A stretch of DNA of 64,000 nt from CAZQFV01 sp964592645 (GTDB lineage: Bacteria; Chloroflexota; Chloroflexia; DTKN01), in NCBI GenBank assembly GCA_964592645.1, contig CAZQFV010000007.1:62001-126000 (forward strand), read 5' to 3'. Every line of letters begins with the position of its first letter. Within the stretch, counting starts at the first letter, position 1. Under the pieces are notes generated by a model. The model ran no database searches and was not told the origin of the DNA. It worked only from the letters and a program-made list of their open reading frames with translations. This document shows positions 1 through 8,313 of the stretch, piece by piece. The position numbers were made by a program, and so were the translations under genes.

Positions 1-1227
1 ATGGATGACGATGCTCCAGGCGTAGATGGCGTAGGCCGAATGGGGCACGGCGGTGCTGGCCAGCGCCACGACCAGGGCCACCTGGACGGCGCCGGAGAGG
101 GCCTGCCACCAGACAAAGAGCTGCCCATAGAGGATGCCCCGGCGCGGGTCGCTGACGCGGTACTGGGAGAGGTACTTGATAAAGGCGGCGCTGGTGCCCA
201 TATCGAAGAACCACCAGGCCACCTGGAAGAACTGGGTCACCCGGCCCCACAGGCCCAGGGCCTGGGCCGAGGGCAGGATGTACACCGGCAGAATGAGGTT
301 CTGGTAGACAATCAGGGGGATGAAGAGGACCAGGCCCATCATCAGGGCCAGGAGGAACCCGCCCAGGGGCCGGTGAAAGCCGATATCCTCCCAGGCCGTC
401 CCCTCCTCCCGGCGGGCGTACCGTTGCCGGTCGGCGACCAGGGCGTCGAGAGCCTCGGGATGGGCCCGGCTGTAGCGCCGCACCAGGACGAACGCCAGCG
501 CCACGCCGGCCAGCAGCGCCGCGAGCAGGGCAAAGAGGAGGGTCCGCGCGTTGGCGTGCGGCACCGGCGAGGCGGGGTAATCGGCGAAAGGGAGGGGCGT
601 TCGGCCGGCCGCCCGCACCACCAGGTGATAGACCAGGTAGTTGAAGTAGGCCCACTGCTGGATCTGCGGGTTGTCCTGTTCGTTCAGGAACGGGGTCAGG
701 AGGAAGACCGTCCCCGACCCGACCTGAGCCCGCCCCAGGATGAGCTCGCCGGTCTGATACCCCTCGACCAGCGACTCCAGGGCGATTCCTTCCACGCGGG
801 CCCGCTGGCGCACCTGCGGGGCGCTGTTCCAGAGGATCTCGCGCACCAGGGGGTCGTCGGCGCCGGGGGAGCGGTCGATGCTTAGCGAGTCGGTGAGGAC
901 GGCCAGGGAAGACGACCCTCCCAGCAGCGCGGAGAGGTCGTTCGCGGAAACATCCGGCCCCAGCACCAGGACGAGGCCGCGGCCGGCCCGCACCTGGGCG
1001 GCCAGGCCGGAGGGGTCCGACACGGCGCCGTTGAGGACGAGCACATCGGCCTGGGCGGGGTCCTCGGCGCGGGCGAAATCGGCCAGCTCCAGGGCCTGGC
1101 GCAGTGCGCCGGGGGGACCGGCATAGTAGACGCGCAGCGGGCTCTCCGCGGCGGCCGGGATAGCGCCGAGCAGGAAGAGGATCAGCAGCAGGAGCCCTGT
1201 CAAGGACCAACGACGCCGCTTGCTCAT
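1..1227 (-). CDS. Partial membrane protein: secreted-type N-terminal region plus polysaccharide flippase-like segment
   Basis: The gene starts with ATG at 1227 and runs off the left edge, so 409 N-terminal residues are visible. Residues 1-27 form a signal peptide (Arg/Lys start, long Leu run, AAAES). About 200 soluble residues follow, with a Rossmann-like pattern (ADVLVLNGAV, GLVLVLGPDV). A membrane segment lies near residues 228-247, and from about 288 the sequence becomes hydrophobic and resembles the MOP/Wzx-type oligosaccharide flippases (IPLIVYQNLILPVYILP, then FFDMGTSAAFIKYLSQYR). Flippases move lipid-linked glycans across the membrane. The extracellular N-terminal extension is not part of ordinary flippases. 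It diverges from the ZIP gene across a 135-base spacer. The flippase assignment rests on the partial C-terminal segment only. Confidence 0.6.
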   Translation of the reverse strand, partial: MSKRRRWSLTGLLLLILFLLGAIPAAAESPLRVYYAGPPGALRQALELADFARAEDPAQADVLVLNGAVSDPSGLAAQVRAGRGLVLVLGPDVSANDLSALLGGSSSLAVLTDSLSIDRSPGADDPLVREILWNSAPQVRQRARVEGIALESLVEGYQTGELILGRAQVGSGTVFLLTPFLNEQDNPQIQQWAYFNYLVYHLVVRAAGRTPLPFADYPASPVPHANARTLLFALLAALLAGVALAFVLVRRYSRAHPEALDALVADRQRYARREEGTAWEDIGFHRPLGGFLLALMMGLVLFIPLIVYQNLILPVYILPSAQALGLWGRVTQFFQVAWWFFDMGTSAAFIKYLSQYRVSDPRRGILYGQLFVWWQALSGAVQVALVVALASTAVPHSAYAIYAWSIVIH

Positions 1228-1243
1228 ATCAAACCCGTGTCGA

Positions 1244-1272
1244 TTGACTTGGACGGACGCCTACAGTATACT
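1244..1272 (+). promoter_or_regulatory. Sigma-70 promoter for the ZIP transporter gene
   Basis: TTGACT at 1244-1249 and TATACT at 1267-1272 are separated by exactly 17 bases. The predicted transcript starts about 80 bases ahead of the ZIP start codon at 1363. Confidence 0.7.
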
Positions 1273-1362
1273 GTTCGCCAAGCTATTATACCATTATATC
1301 GGCCCGTGGTCCCCGGCAGTTGTGGAGATCTTCCCGGCCCGTCGACAAGGAGGTCTGTCCCT

Positions 1363-2172
1363 ATGGAGTGGCTCGCCCGACTCTCCCCCACCCTCCAGGC
1401 GCTGGTCGGGACAGGGTTCACCTGGTTTCTGACCGCGCTGGGGGCGTCTCTGGCCTTTTTCTTCCGCAGCGTGAACCGCAGGGTGCTCGACGCCATGCTG
1501 GGCTTTGCCGCCGGCGTAATGATCGCCGCCAGTTTTTGGTCGCTGCTGGCGCCGGCGATCGAGATGGCCGGCCGCTCCGGCCAGCTGCCATGGCTGGCGC
1601 CGCTGGTGGGGTTCCTGCTCGGCGGGCTCTTTCTCTGGGGCGTGGACAAGGTCCTGCCGCACCTGCACATCGGTTTCCCGACCTCCGAGGCCGAGGGGAT
1701 CAAGACCTCCTGGCAGCGCAGCCTGCTGCTGGTGCTGGCCGTTACCCTGCACAACATCCCCGAGGGGCTGGCGGTGGGGGTGGCCTTTGGCGCCCTGGGT
1801 GCCGGCCTGCCCACGGCCTCGCTGGCCGGGGCGGTGGCCCTGGCCCTGGGCATCGGCCTGCAGAACTTGCCCGAGGGCGCAGCCGTCTCCCTTCCCCTGC
1901 GCCGGGAGGGGGTCGCCCCGGCGCGGGCCTTTTGGTACGGCCAGCTCTCCGGCCTAGTCGAGCCGGTGGCCGGGGTGCTGGGCGCGGCCGCGGTGGTCTA
2001 TATCCAGGCGATCCTGCCCTATGCCCTGGCCTTTGCCGCCGGGGCGATGATCTATGTCGTCGTCGAGGAGCTCATCCCCGAATCGCAGCTATCGAAGGAC
2101 ACGCACCTGTCGACGTTCGGGGCGATGCTGGGCTTTGCGGCGATGATGTTCCTGGACGTGGCGTTAGGTTAG
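1363..2172 (+). CDS. ZIP family divalent metal transporter (ZupT-like)
   Basis: The protein has 269 residues, the usual size for bacterial ZIP permeases, and about eight membrane segments. The two metal-binding helix motifs are intact: HNIPEG at about 130-135 and QNLPEG at about 167-172; a VVEELIPES stretch lies near the C-terminus. ZIP proteins import Zn2+, Fe2+ or related ions into the cytoplasm; the metal cannot be told from sequence. I chose ATG 1363 because AAGGAGG sits at 1347-1353, nine bases ahead; the frame is open upstream to 1237 but that part overlaps the promoter. The end overlaps the convergent beta-glucosidase gene by nine bases. Confidence 0.9.
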   Translation: MEWLARLSPTLQALVGTGFTWFLTALGASLAFFFRSVNRRVLDAMLGFAAGVMIAASFWSLLAPAIEMAGRSGQLPWLAPLVGFLLGGLFLWGVDKVLPHLHIGFPTSEAEGIKTSWQRSLLLVLAVTLHNIPEGLAVGVAFGALGAGLPTASLAGAVALALGIGLQNLPEGAAVSLPLRREGVAPARAFWYGQLSGLVEPVAGVLGAAAVVYIQAILPYALAFAAGAMIYVVVEELIPESQLSKDTHLSTFGAMLGFAAMMFLDVALG

Positions 2173-3504
2173 CCCATTCTCCCGGATGACCCCGGCGTAC
2201 CACTTGCCACTGTCCTTCAGTGTGCGCCGCTGCGTTTCAAAGTCCACATAGACCAGCCCGAAGCGCATCTGGTAGCCGTAGGCCCACTCAAAGTTGTCCA
2301 GCAGCGACCAGACAAAGTAGCCGCGCACGGGGACGCCCGCGGCGATGGCCCGGTGGACCTGGGCGATGTGTTGGTGCAGGTAGGCGATGCGCCGCGCGTC
2401 GTGCACGCCGTCGGGCTCCAGGGTATCGGGGACGGGGACGCCGTTCTCCGTCACATAGATCTGCGCCGGTTTATAGTCCTTCCAGACGCGCGTCAGCAGC
2501 TCGTAGAGCCCCTCGGGGTAGATTTCCCACATCTGGGAGTACTCGCGGCCTTCGGGCCGGATCTCGGAGGCCTGGACAAAGGGCACGGCCTTGTCGTGGC
2601 GGACGACGGCCCGGGTGTAATAGTTGAGCCCGAGAAAGTCGGTGGGCGTGCCGATGGTCCGCAGGTCCTCGTCGTTGATGCGAAAGAGGAGGCCGAACAT
2701 CTTTTGCACGTCGGCGGGCACGCGGGCGCGCAGCGCCGGCTCCAGGAACATGCGGTTGAGCAGCCCATCGTAGCGTTTGGCGGCCTTCTCGTCCTCTTTG
2801 GAATCGGAGGCCGGGTGGACCGGGCTGCAGTTGAGGACGATGCCGACCTGGATGGGGCGCGGGGCCGCCGCCCGCAGCGCCTGCGCCGCCAGGCCGTGCG
2901 CGACCATCAGGTTGCGGTAGGCCCAGGCGGCGTCCAGGGGGTTCTTTTTCCCGGGGGCGTGCTCCCCGGTGAAGTGGCCGTTGAGGATGGCCACGGCCGG
3001 CTCGTTCTGCGTGATCCAGTGGGTCACCCGGTCGCCCAGCCGCGCTCCGACGATGCCGGCGTAGGCCGCAAAGTGCTCTGCCGTCTCGCGCCTGGTCCAG
3101 CCGCCCCTGTCCTGCAGCGCCTGCGGCAGGTCCCAGTGGTAGAGGTTGACGAACGGCTCGATGCCCTTTTCCAGCAGCGCGTCCACCAGGCGATCGTAAA
3201 AATCCAGGCCGGCCGGGTTCACTTTGCCGGCGCCCTCGGGCAGCACACGCGGCCAGGCGATGGAGAAGCGGTAGGCCTTCAGCCCCAGCTCGGCCATCAG
3301 GTCGACATCCTCTTTCCAGCGGTGGTAGTGGTCGGCGGCGACATCGCCGTTCTGCCCCTGCCAGACCTTGCCCGGCTGGCGGCAGAAGGTGTCCCAGATG
3401 GAGGGCCCGCGGCCGTCCTCGTTTGCAGCGCCCTCGATCTGGTAGGCCGAGGTGGCGGTGCCCCAGGTGAAGCCCTCGGGAAAGCGCAGCACTTGGCTGG
3501 ACAT
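2164..3504 (-). CDS. Family 1 glycoside hydrolase (beta-glucosidase)
   Basis: 446 residues, typical for GH1. It hydrolyses beta-linked glucosides or galactosides with retention. The N-terminal GH1 signature FPEGFTWGTATSAYQIEG is complete. The acid/base glutamate is in TQNEP (residue ~168; most family members have T[FL]NEP), and the nucleophile is in YVTENG (residue ~353). The C-terminal aglycone-side motif WSLLDNFEWAYGY is present. There is no signal peptide, so it acts in the cytoplasm. ATG 3504 is preceded by GAGGAGG; the longer open frame to 3630 lacks a ribosome site. It lies 58 bases after the saccharopine dehydrogenase gene, with a perfect hairpin between them, so it may be transcribed separately or attenuated. 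Confidence 0.93.
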   Translation of the reverse strand: MSSQVLRFPEGFTWGTATSAYQIEGAANEDGRGPSIWDTFCRQPGKVWQGQNGDVAADHYHRWKEDVDLMAELGLKAYRFSIAWPRVLPEGAGKVNPAGLDFYDRLVDALLEKGIEPFVNLYHWDLPQALQDRGGWTRRETAEHFAAYAGIVGARLGDRVTHWITQNEPAVAILNGHFTGEHAPGKKNPLDAAWAYRNLMVAHGLAAQALRAAAPRPIQVGIVLNCSPVHPASDSKEDEKAAKRYDGLLNRMFLEPALRARVPADVQKMFGLLFRINDEDLRTIGTPTDFLGLNYYTRAVVRHDKAVPFVQASEIRPEGREYSQMWEIYPEGLYELLTRVWKDYKPAQIYVTENGVPVPDTLEPDGVHDARRIAYLHQHIAQVHRAIAAGVPVRGYFVWSLLDNFEWAYGYQMRFGLVYVDFETQRRTLKDSGKWYAGVIRENGLT

Positions 3505-3525
3505 TGGAGCCTCCTCATAGAGCAT

Positions 3526-3547
3526 AGGGGCGGGGCACCCCGCCCCT
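3526..3547. repeat. Perfect palindrome of the AGGGGC...GCCCCT family
   Basis: A ten-base arm (AGGGGCGGGG) and its exact complement are separated by CA. It lies between the saccharopine dehydrogenase and beta-glucosidase genes. There is no U-run after it, so it is not a classical terminator. Similar palindromes occur at 43723-43750 and 45508-45534, which suggests a dispersed repeat family. Confidence 0.7.
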
Positions 3548-3562
3548 TGCCGGCGATATGCC

Positions 3563-4894
3563 CTACATCCGCACGACCTTTTCCGTAAAGTAGATGCCCA
3601 GGCGCTGCAGTTCCTCCAGCGCCGGCTCATAGATTTCCGGCAGGACGGGCACCAGCACGCCGCGGGCCTTGATTTGGCCTTCCAGGATCAGGCGCACGCC
3701 GACGGCGGCCGGCAGACCCACGGTGCGGTTCATGCTGGAGTCGCCACCCGGGATGCCAAAGTCGATCATCGTCGAGGTGATGCGCTCCTGGTGCTTGGCA
3801 TACTGCACGGTGAACTGGTGCTGGAGAATGAGCATGTCGCGCTCGCCCGGGGCGTAGCTCATCTTGGCCAGGGTGGTCACGTTCAGCACATCCAGGGGCG
3901 AGTGGCAGTTGGGGGGCAGGGGGGCGTTGGAGAAGAGGCCCAGCCACTCCAGGTTGGCGATGATAAAGTGGATCGGGGCGAGGCCGAGCTTGCGGGCCAC
4001 GGCGCGCTTGATGCCGCGTGGGCTCTTTTTGCCGATCAGCTTGGCCATGAACTCGGCATAGGTGAGGCCGTCCAGCTCTATGGGGGTTTCTTCGAGCAGC
4101 CCCAGGTCGGCCACCTTCTTCAGGGTGGGACACCAGCCCTGGTTGCGCAGCGTGCCGCGAAACATCGTGCGGGTGGAGGCGATCCCGTAGAGGTCGGCGT
4201 AGGGCAGGCTGTCGCGGTTGGGATAGCCCTCGAAGGGGATGACCTGGCCCTCGACCTCCACGGGGACGCATTCATAGTGCAGGAAGAGGTCCGGGCCGGG
4301 GATCTCCACCAGGTCGCCGTCGCGGCGGAAGCGGGCGGCGTTGCGGCCGGCCAGCAGCACCCCGCGCGGGCTCCAGGAGAACTTGTAGCCCAAGGGGTTG
4401 GTGTTGGCCTCGGGGGCCGGCAGGCCGCCGCAGTAGGAGATGAAGCGGGTGACCTCGCCGCCCTGTTCCTGGGCGTGGTGGATGACCTTCATAGCCGTCA
4501 TGTGGTCGATGCCCGGGTCCACACCGATCTCGTTCAACAGGACCAGGTCCTTGTCCTTGGCCTCGGCGTCCAGGGCCTGCATCTCGGGCTTCACATAGGA
4601 GGTCGTGACCATATGTTTGCCGTTGCGCAGGCAGGACCGGGCCACCCGCGGGTGAAATATAAAGGGCAGCAGGCTGACGGCCAGGTCGTGCCGGCGCACG
4701 ATCTCGTCCAGCCGGGCATCGCCCTCTTTCTCGATGTCAAAGGCCAGCGCCCGCCCGTTGGGATGGTTGCCGACGATCTCCTGGGCCTTGCTCACCGTGC
4801 GGCTGGCCACCGTCACCTGGTAGCCGTGGTCGAGCAGATAGTGCACGTGGGCATTGACCACCAGACCCGCTCCAAACACTACCACCTTTTTCAT
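3563..4894 (-). CDS. Saccharopine dehydrogenase (L-glutamate-forming type), stand-alone half of AASS
   Basis: 443 residues. This enzyme type oxidises saccharopine to 2-aminoadipate semialdehyde and glutamate in lysine breakdown. A Rossmann nucleotide-binding motif starts the protein (VVVFGAGLVVNAH). The family-specific segments NEIGVDPGIDHMTAMK, SYCGGLPAPEANTNPLGYK and FSWSPRGVLLAG match the C-terminal half of eukaryotic aminoadipic semialdehyde synthase. ATG 4894 follows GAGGAGG; the listed upstream ATG at 4918 lacks spacing for it. The gene sits 40 bases downstream of the lysine-ketoglutarate reductase gene, which supplies its substrate, so the two form an operon. A biosynthetic role in the reverse direction is possible but less likely. 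Confidence 0.9.
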   Translation of the reverse strand: MKKVVVFGAGLVVNAHVHYLLDHGYQVTVASRTVSKAQEIVGNHPNGRALAFDIEKEGDARLDEIVRRHDLAVSLLPFIFHPRVARSCLRNGKHMVTTSYVKPEMQALDAEAKDKDLVLLNEIGVDPGIDHMTAMKVIHHAQEQGGEVTRFISYCGGLPAPEANTNPLGYKFSWSPRGVLLAGRNAARFRRDGDLVEIPGPDLFLHYECVPVEVEGQVIPFEGYPNRDSLPYADLYGIASTRTMFRGTLRNQGWCPTLKKVADLGLLEETPIELDGLTYAEFMAKLIGKKSPRGIKRAVARKLGLAPIHFIIANLEWLGLFSNAPLPPNCHSPLDVLNVTTLAKMSYAPGERDMLILQHQFTVQYAKHQERITSTMIDFGIPGGDSSMNRTVGLPAAVGVRLILEGQIKARGVLVPVLPEIYEPALEELQRLGIYFTEKVVRM

Positions 4895-4934
4895 CGGTTC
4901 CTCCTCTAATGAATTCACGTTTCACTCTGCGCGT

Positions 4935-6251
4935 CTACCGATCCAAATATTCCTGGATGTACCGGTAATCAGGCGTCAACTCCCCGTGATAGACGATGAC
5001 GGCGCGCTTGATCTCCGGGGGCAGGTCCAGCTCGTCGAAGCTGACGCTGAAGTCGGCATGGGCGATGGCCGGGACGAAGCGTTCCAGGACGCCGCTAAAG
5101 TACTCCGAGGCCTCGCGCGGCAGCTCGCTGGGCAGGATATCCACGGCCAGGACGACGGGCCCGCGGCCGGCCACGCCCATGGTCGCCTGGCCGGTGAGCG
5201 GGTCGTAGACATAGACCGGGTCGTCGGGCTCGGTGACCTGGACGGTGCACTCGATGGACCCCTCGATGTCGCAGGAGGCGTCGCCGATGACGCGCAGGCG
5301 GGGGGCTTTTTCCTGGGTCCAGAGCCGGCGCAGGTAGTCCTTGGTCACCAGGCGAGGGTAGCGGGCGTCCCAGTAGATCGAGTTCATCAGGACGGTCAGT
5401 CCGGGGACATACTGCTCGAAGGTGCCGTGGTACTTTTCGGGGTGGTGGTAATAGTCCTGCAGGTCGAAGGACGTTTGGGGGTCGTTGGGGGCCACCATGT
5501 GCTCTTCTTTGAAAGTGACGCGGTAGACGACGTGGTTCGAGGCGTGGGGGTCGCCGGCGACCCGGGCCACCTCGGCGGGCTGAATCTCGACGGTGGGCAG
5601 GTCGGCGAGGATCTCCTGGATGCCGCGGCCGACGTTGCCGTAGCCGGCGACGCCGATGATCAGGGGCGTGAGGGCGGGGGGCAGGCCGGCGGTTTTGACC
5701 CGTTCGCCGGCGGCGCGGACGGCGGCGCGGGCCTCGTCCAGGTTGTGGTAGGTATAGGTATGGCGGATGTCGGTGAAGGGGTTGGCGAGCCCTTCCCATT
5801 GGAGGCGTTGGCCGAGGGCCCAGAGGCTCTCGATCATGGCCACGACGCCGGCGTGCCAGCCGAAAAAGATCAGCCGGCGGCCGTGCTCGTCGGTCACCTT
5901 CTCATAGTCGATGAGGTTACAGCCCAGCTCCATCAGGCGCCGGAGCATGGGCATGTTGTAGGGCTGGCCCTTGATGACGTGGGCAAAGAAGACATAGGTT
6001 TTGCCGGGCTGGAAGTACTGCGGCGGGATCTCTTTGACGGCCAGGACGGTGCCGGCGGGCGAGAGGTCGTCCTGGACGATGGCGCCGGCGGCGCGGAACT
6101 CGTCCTCGCCAAAGACACGCACCGGCGAAGGCTGCACATAGAACTCGATACCGTGGGTTTCGCGGAGCTGGCGCACCTTGTCCGGCGTGATCGGGACGCG
6201 CCGCTCCCAGCGGCTCTTGTCCTCGCGGCGAATGCCGATTGGAGCATCCAT
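4935..6251 (-). CDS. Lysine-ketoglutarate reductase, stand-alone half of AASS
   Basis: 438 residues. It condenses lysine with 2-oxoglutarate and reduces the product to saccharopine. The N-terminus reads IGIRREDKSRWERRVPITP, close to the start of the reductase domain of eukaryotic AASS, followed by YVFFAHVIKGQ, NLIDYEKVTDEHGRR and FGWHAGV. A nucleotide-binding loop GVAGYGNVGRG occurs in the middle. I chose ATG 6251; it has a G-rich but weak ribosome site (AGGGGGGT), and the open frame to 6290 has none. It is first in an operon with the saccharopine dehydrogenase gene and is read from a strong promoter at 6332-6360. Confidence 0.9.
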   Translation of the reverse strand: MDAPIGIRREDKSRWERRVPITPDKVRQLRETHGIEFYVQPSPVRVFGEDEFRAAGAIVQDDLSPAGTVLAVKEIPPQYFQPGKTYVFFAHVIKGQPYNMPMLRRLMELGCNLIDYEKVTDEHGRRLIFFGWHAGVVAMIESLWALGQRLQWEGLANPFTDIRHTYTYHNLDEARAAVRAAGERVKTAGLPPALTPLIIGVAGYGNVGRGIQEILADLPTVEIQPAEVARVAGDPHASNHVVYRVTFKEEHMVAPNDPQTSFDLQDYYHHPEKYHGTFEQYVPGLTVLMNSIYWDARYPRLVTKDYLRRLWTQEKAPRLRVIGDASCDIEGSIECTVQVTEPDDPVYVYDPLTGQATMGVAGRGPVVLAVDILPSELPREASEYFSGVLERFVPAIAHADFSVSFDELDLPPEIKRAVIVYHGELTPDYRYIQEYLDR

Positions 6252-6331
6252 GGCACACCCCCCTGTGTGGCGGCGCGGGCGTCGCGCCAAAAAATCAGGA
6301 AACCCCCATTGGTTCCCTGAGTGACCGGCCG

Positions 6332-6360
6332 ATTATACACCAGGGTGGGTATGTGTGCAA
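6332..6360 (-). promoter_or_regulatory. Sigma-70 promoter for the lysine degradation operon
   Basis: On the minus strand TTGCAC (6355-6360) and TATAAT (6332-6337) are separated by 17 bases. It stands back-to-back with the uridine kinase promoter, the two -35 boxes being one base apart, so a regulator bound here could affect both. Confidence 0.75.
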
Positions 6361-6361
6361 C

Positions 6362-6390
6362 TTGCGCCGGGCCGGCGGTTATGCTATGAT
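6362..6390 (+). promoter_or_regulatory. Sigma-70 promoter for uridine kinase
   Basis: TTGCGC (6362-6367) and TATGAT (6385-6390) with 17-base spacing, about 50 bases before the GTG start at 6441. Confidence 0.65.
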
Positions 6391-6440
6391 GCATGGCACC
6401 GCCTCGGCCAAGCGCCCCGAACGGGGCAGGAGGGTACACC

Positions 6441-7085
6441 GTGAAACCTGTCGTCGTCGGCGTCTGTGGAGGCACCGGATCGGGCAAGACCACGGTCTCG
6501 CAGGCCATCCTCGAGCGCGTGGGCCGCGAGCGCATCGCCTATATCCAGCACGACTCCTACTATCGCGACCTCTCCCACCTGCCCTTCGCCGAGCGCAGCC
6601 GCACCAACTTTGACCACCCCGACTCCCTGGAGAACGAACTGCTCGTCCGCCACCTGCGGCAGCTTTGCGCCGGCCAGCCGGCCGCCATCCCCGTGTACGA
6701 CTTTACTACCCACACCCGCCGGCCGGAAACGCGCCTCGTCGAGCCCCACCGCGTCGTCCTCCTCGAAGGGATCCTCATCTTTGCCGACCGCGCCCTGCGC
6801 AGGATGATGGATGTCAAGATCTATGTCGATACCGACGCCGACCTGCGCTTCATCCGCCGGCTGCAGCGCGATATCGCCGAGCGCGGCCGCACGATGGAGT
6901 CGGTCGTCCAACAGTACCTCGACACCGTCCGCCCCATGCACCTGGAGTTCGTCGAGCCCAGCAAGCGCTACGCCGATATCATCATCCCCGAGGGCGGATT
7001 CAACACCATCGCCATCGACATGGTCGTCGCCCGCATCACCGCCATGCTTGAGGAGTCCAGCCCCAACGTCCTGCGCAACATCTGA
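6441..7085 (+). CDS. udk: Uridine kinase
   Basis: 214 residues, the normal size. It phosphorylates uridine and cytidine to UMP and CMP in pyrimidine salvage. The P-loop GGTGSGKT is at 10-17; QHDSYYRD (nucleoside-binding Asp), NFDHPDS, YDFTTHTR and EGILIF follow in the order seen in bacterial Udk. The lid region carries RRLQRDIAERGR. I prefer the GTG start at 6441 because CAGGAGGG lies just ahead; the frame is open to 6393 but that would overlap the promoter. It is followed by about 130 bases without a gene before the next promoter. Confidence 0.93.
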   Translation: MKPVVVGVCGGTGSGKTTVSQAILERVGRERIAYIQHDSYYRDLSHLPFAERSRTNFDHPDSLENELLVRHLRQLCAGQPAAIPVYDFTTHTRRPETRLVEPHRVVLLEGILIFADRALRRMMDVKIYVDTDADLRFIRRLQRDIAERGRTMESVVQQYLDTVRPMHLEFVEPSKRYADIIIPEGGFNTIAIDMVVARITAMLEESSPNVLRNI

Positions 7086-7218
7086 ATCCGCCCCCCGCCT
7101 CCCACCCCCGGCGCTGTATCGCCCGCGGCCTCCCCGCCCTTGGCGCCAGGCTCTTATCCTTTTGCGGGGCAATTCCTCATAAAAAAGTTGCGTATTTTCG
7201 CCACTTATTGGCATTTAG

Positions 7219-7247
7219 TTGACAAAATGCGGCAGCTGTGTTATAAT
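7219..7247 (+). promoter_or_regulatory. Consensus sigma-70 promoter of the DUF4097 operon
   Basis: A full-consensus pair, TTGACA at 7219-7224 and TATAAT at 7242-7247, spaced by 17 bases, 83 bases before the first start codon. This predicts strong constitutive expression unless repressed. Confidence 0.85.
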
Positions 7248-7330
7248 GCTGGGCAGATAGAGCGATGGCGGCAGGGGACAGTTTACCCGGCGGTGCACCG
7301 CGCGGCCCGCCGAGGCGCGAGGAGGATGCG

Positions 7331-8311
7331 ATGGCACAGGAGACGATCGAACGCCAGTTTGCCGTGAGTGGGCCGGCCGCCCTGCGCGTCAGCAACATCC
7401 GCGGGCGCATCGACATCCGGCCGGGAGAGGATGGCCTGATCCAGGTCACGGCCGTCAAGGGGCCGGGCGGCGATGCCGAGCGCACCGCGATCGAGATGGA
7501 CCAGGAGGCCGACGGCAGCGTGCGCGTCAAAACCACCTTCCAAAAACGCTGGGAGTGGCTCTTCGACTGGCGCTCGCCCTGCCCGGTCGATTACACCATC
7601 CGCGTCCCCCGCGCCTGCGCGGTCAAGGTGCGCGGCATCAGCTGCGACACGGAGCTGCAGGGGCTGCAGGGGGAGTTCGATGTCAAGACCGTCTCCGGCG
7701 CGCTGCGCCTGCGCGAACTGGCCGGCCGTGTGCGGGCCGTCGGGGTGAGCGGCGCCATCCACGGCGAGGGGCTCAGCGGCCCGCTGGAGGTGGAGACGGT
7801 CTCCGGCGACGTGGATATGCGGCAATCCTCCTTCCCCGCGGTCGAGGGCAAGACCGTCAGCGGCGACCTGCTCCTGGAGACGCTGCCCGGCCCGGGCCCC
7901 TACCGCTTCCGGAGCGTCTCCGGCCGGGTGGACCTGGCCGTGCCCACCGGCCGCGGCTGCGCCGTGGAGATGAGCAGCGTCAGCGGCCGCCTGCAGACCG
8001 ACCTGCCCATCACCCGCACCTGGGGACAGGAGCGGCAGCGCGGCAGCGACATCCAGGGCGGGGGCCCATCCGTCTCCTTCAGCACCGTATCCGGCGACCT
8101 GCGCGTGCGCCAATTGGGCGCGGCCCCGGAGCCTGTGCCGGCCCCGCCCCCGCCTCCTCCTCCGCCCCCGCCGCCTCCTCCGCCCCCGCCGCCCCCGCCC
8201 GAACCCGCGCCGGCCCCGAACCCGCGCCGCGCCATCCTCGACCGCATCGCCCGCGGCGAGATCAGTGCCGCCCAGGGGGTCGAGGAGTTGAAGAAATTGC
8301 AGGAGGGCTAG
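7331..8311 (+). CDS. DUF4097-family beta-strand repeat protein with polyproline linker and C-terminal SHOCT-like module
   Basis: 326 residues. Residues about 10-250 are a repetitive beta-rich region in which VSG or VSGD recurs every 20-odd residues (TVSGALRL, VSGAIHG, TVSGDVDM, TVSGDLLL, SVSGRVDL, SVSGRL, TVSGDLRV), the hallmark of DUF4097, a putative adhesin-like fold. A run of about 19 prolines then links to a C-terminal helix pair (RRAILDRIARGEISAAQGVEE). There is no signal peptide. ATG 7331 follows GAGGAGGAT. It heads an operon with four further genes. Function is unknown; DUF4097 proteins often accompany envelope-stress genes. Its C-terminal module recurs in three neighbours. Confidence 0.85.
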   Translation: MAQETIERQFAVSGPAALRVSNIRGRIDIRPGEDGLIQVTAVKGPGGDAERTAIEMDQEADGSVRVKTTFQKRWEWLFDWRSPCPVDYTIRVPRACAVKVRGISCDTELQGLQGEFDVKTVSGALRLRELAGRVRAVGVSGAIHGEGLSGPLEVETVSGDVDMRQSSFPAVEGKTVSGDLLLETLPGPGPYRFRSVSGRVDLAVPTGRGCAVEMSSVSGRLQTDLPITRTWGQERQRGSDIQGGGPSVSFSTVSGDLRVRQLGAAPEPVPAPPPPPPPPPPPPPPPPPPPEPAPAPNPRRAILDRIARGEISAAQGVEELKKLQEG

Positions 8312-8313
8312 CC

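Noticed and set aside
1..885. Long plus-strand open frame at the left edge
   Set aside because: Gly/Asp/His-rich composition with no start signal; it mirrors the minus-strand flippase-like gene.
2353..3588. Plus-strand frame of 411 codons over the beta-glucosidase
   Set aside because: Shadow of a clearly identified GH1 gene; no motif and no ribosome site.
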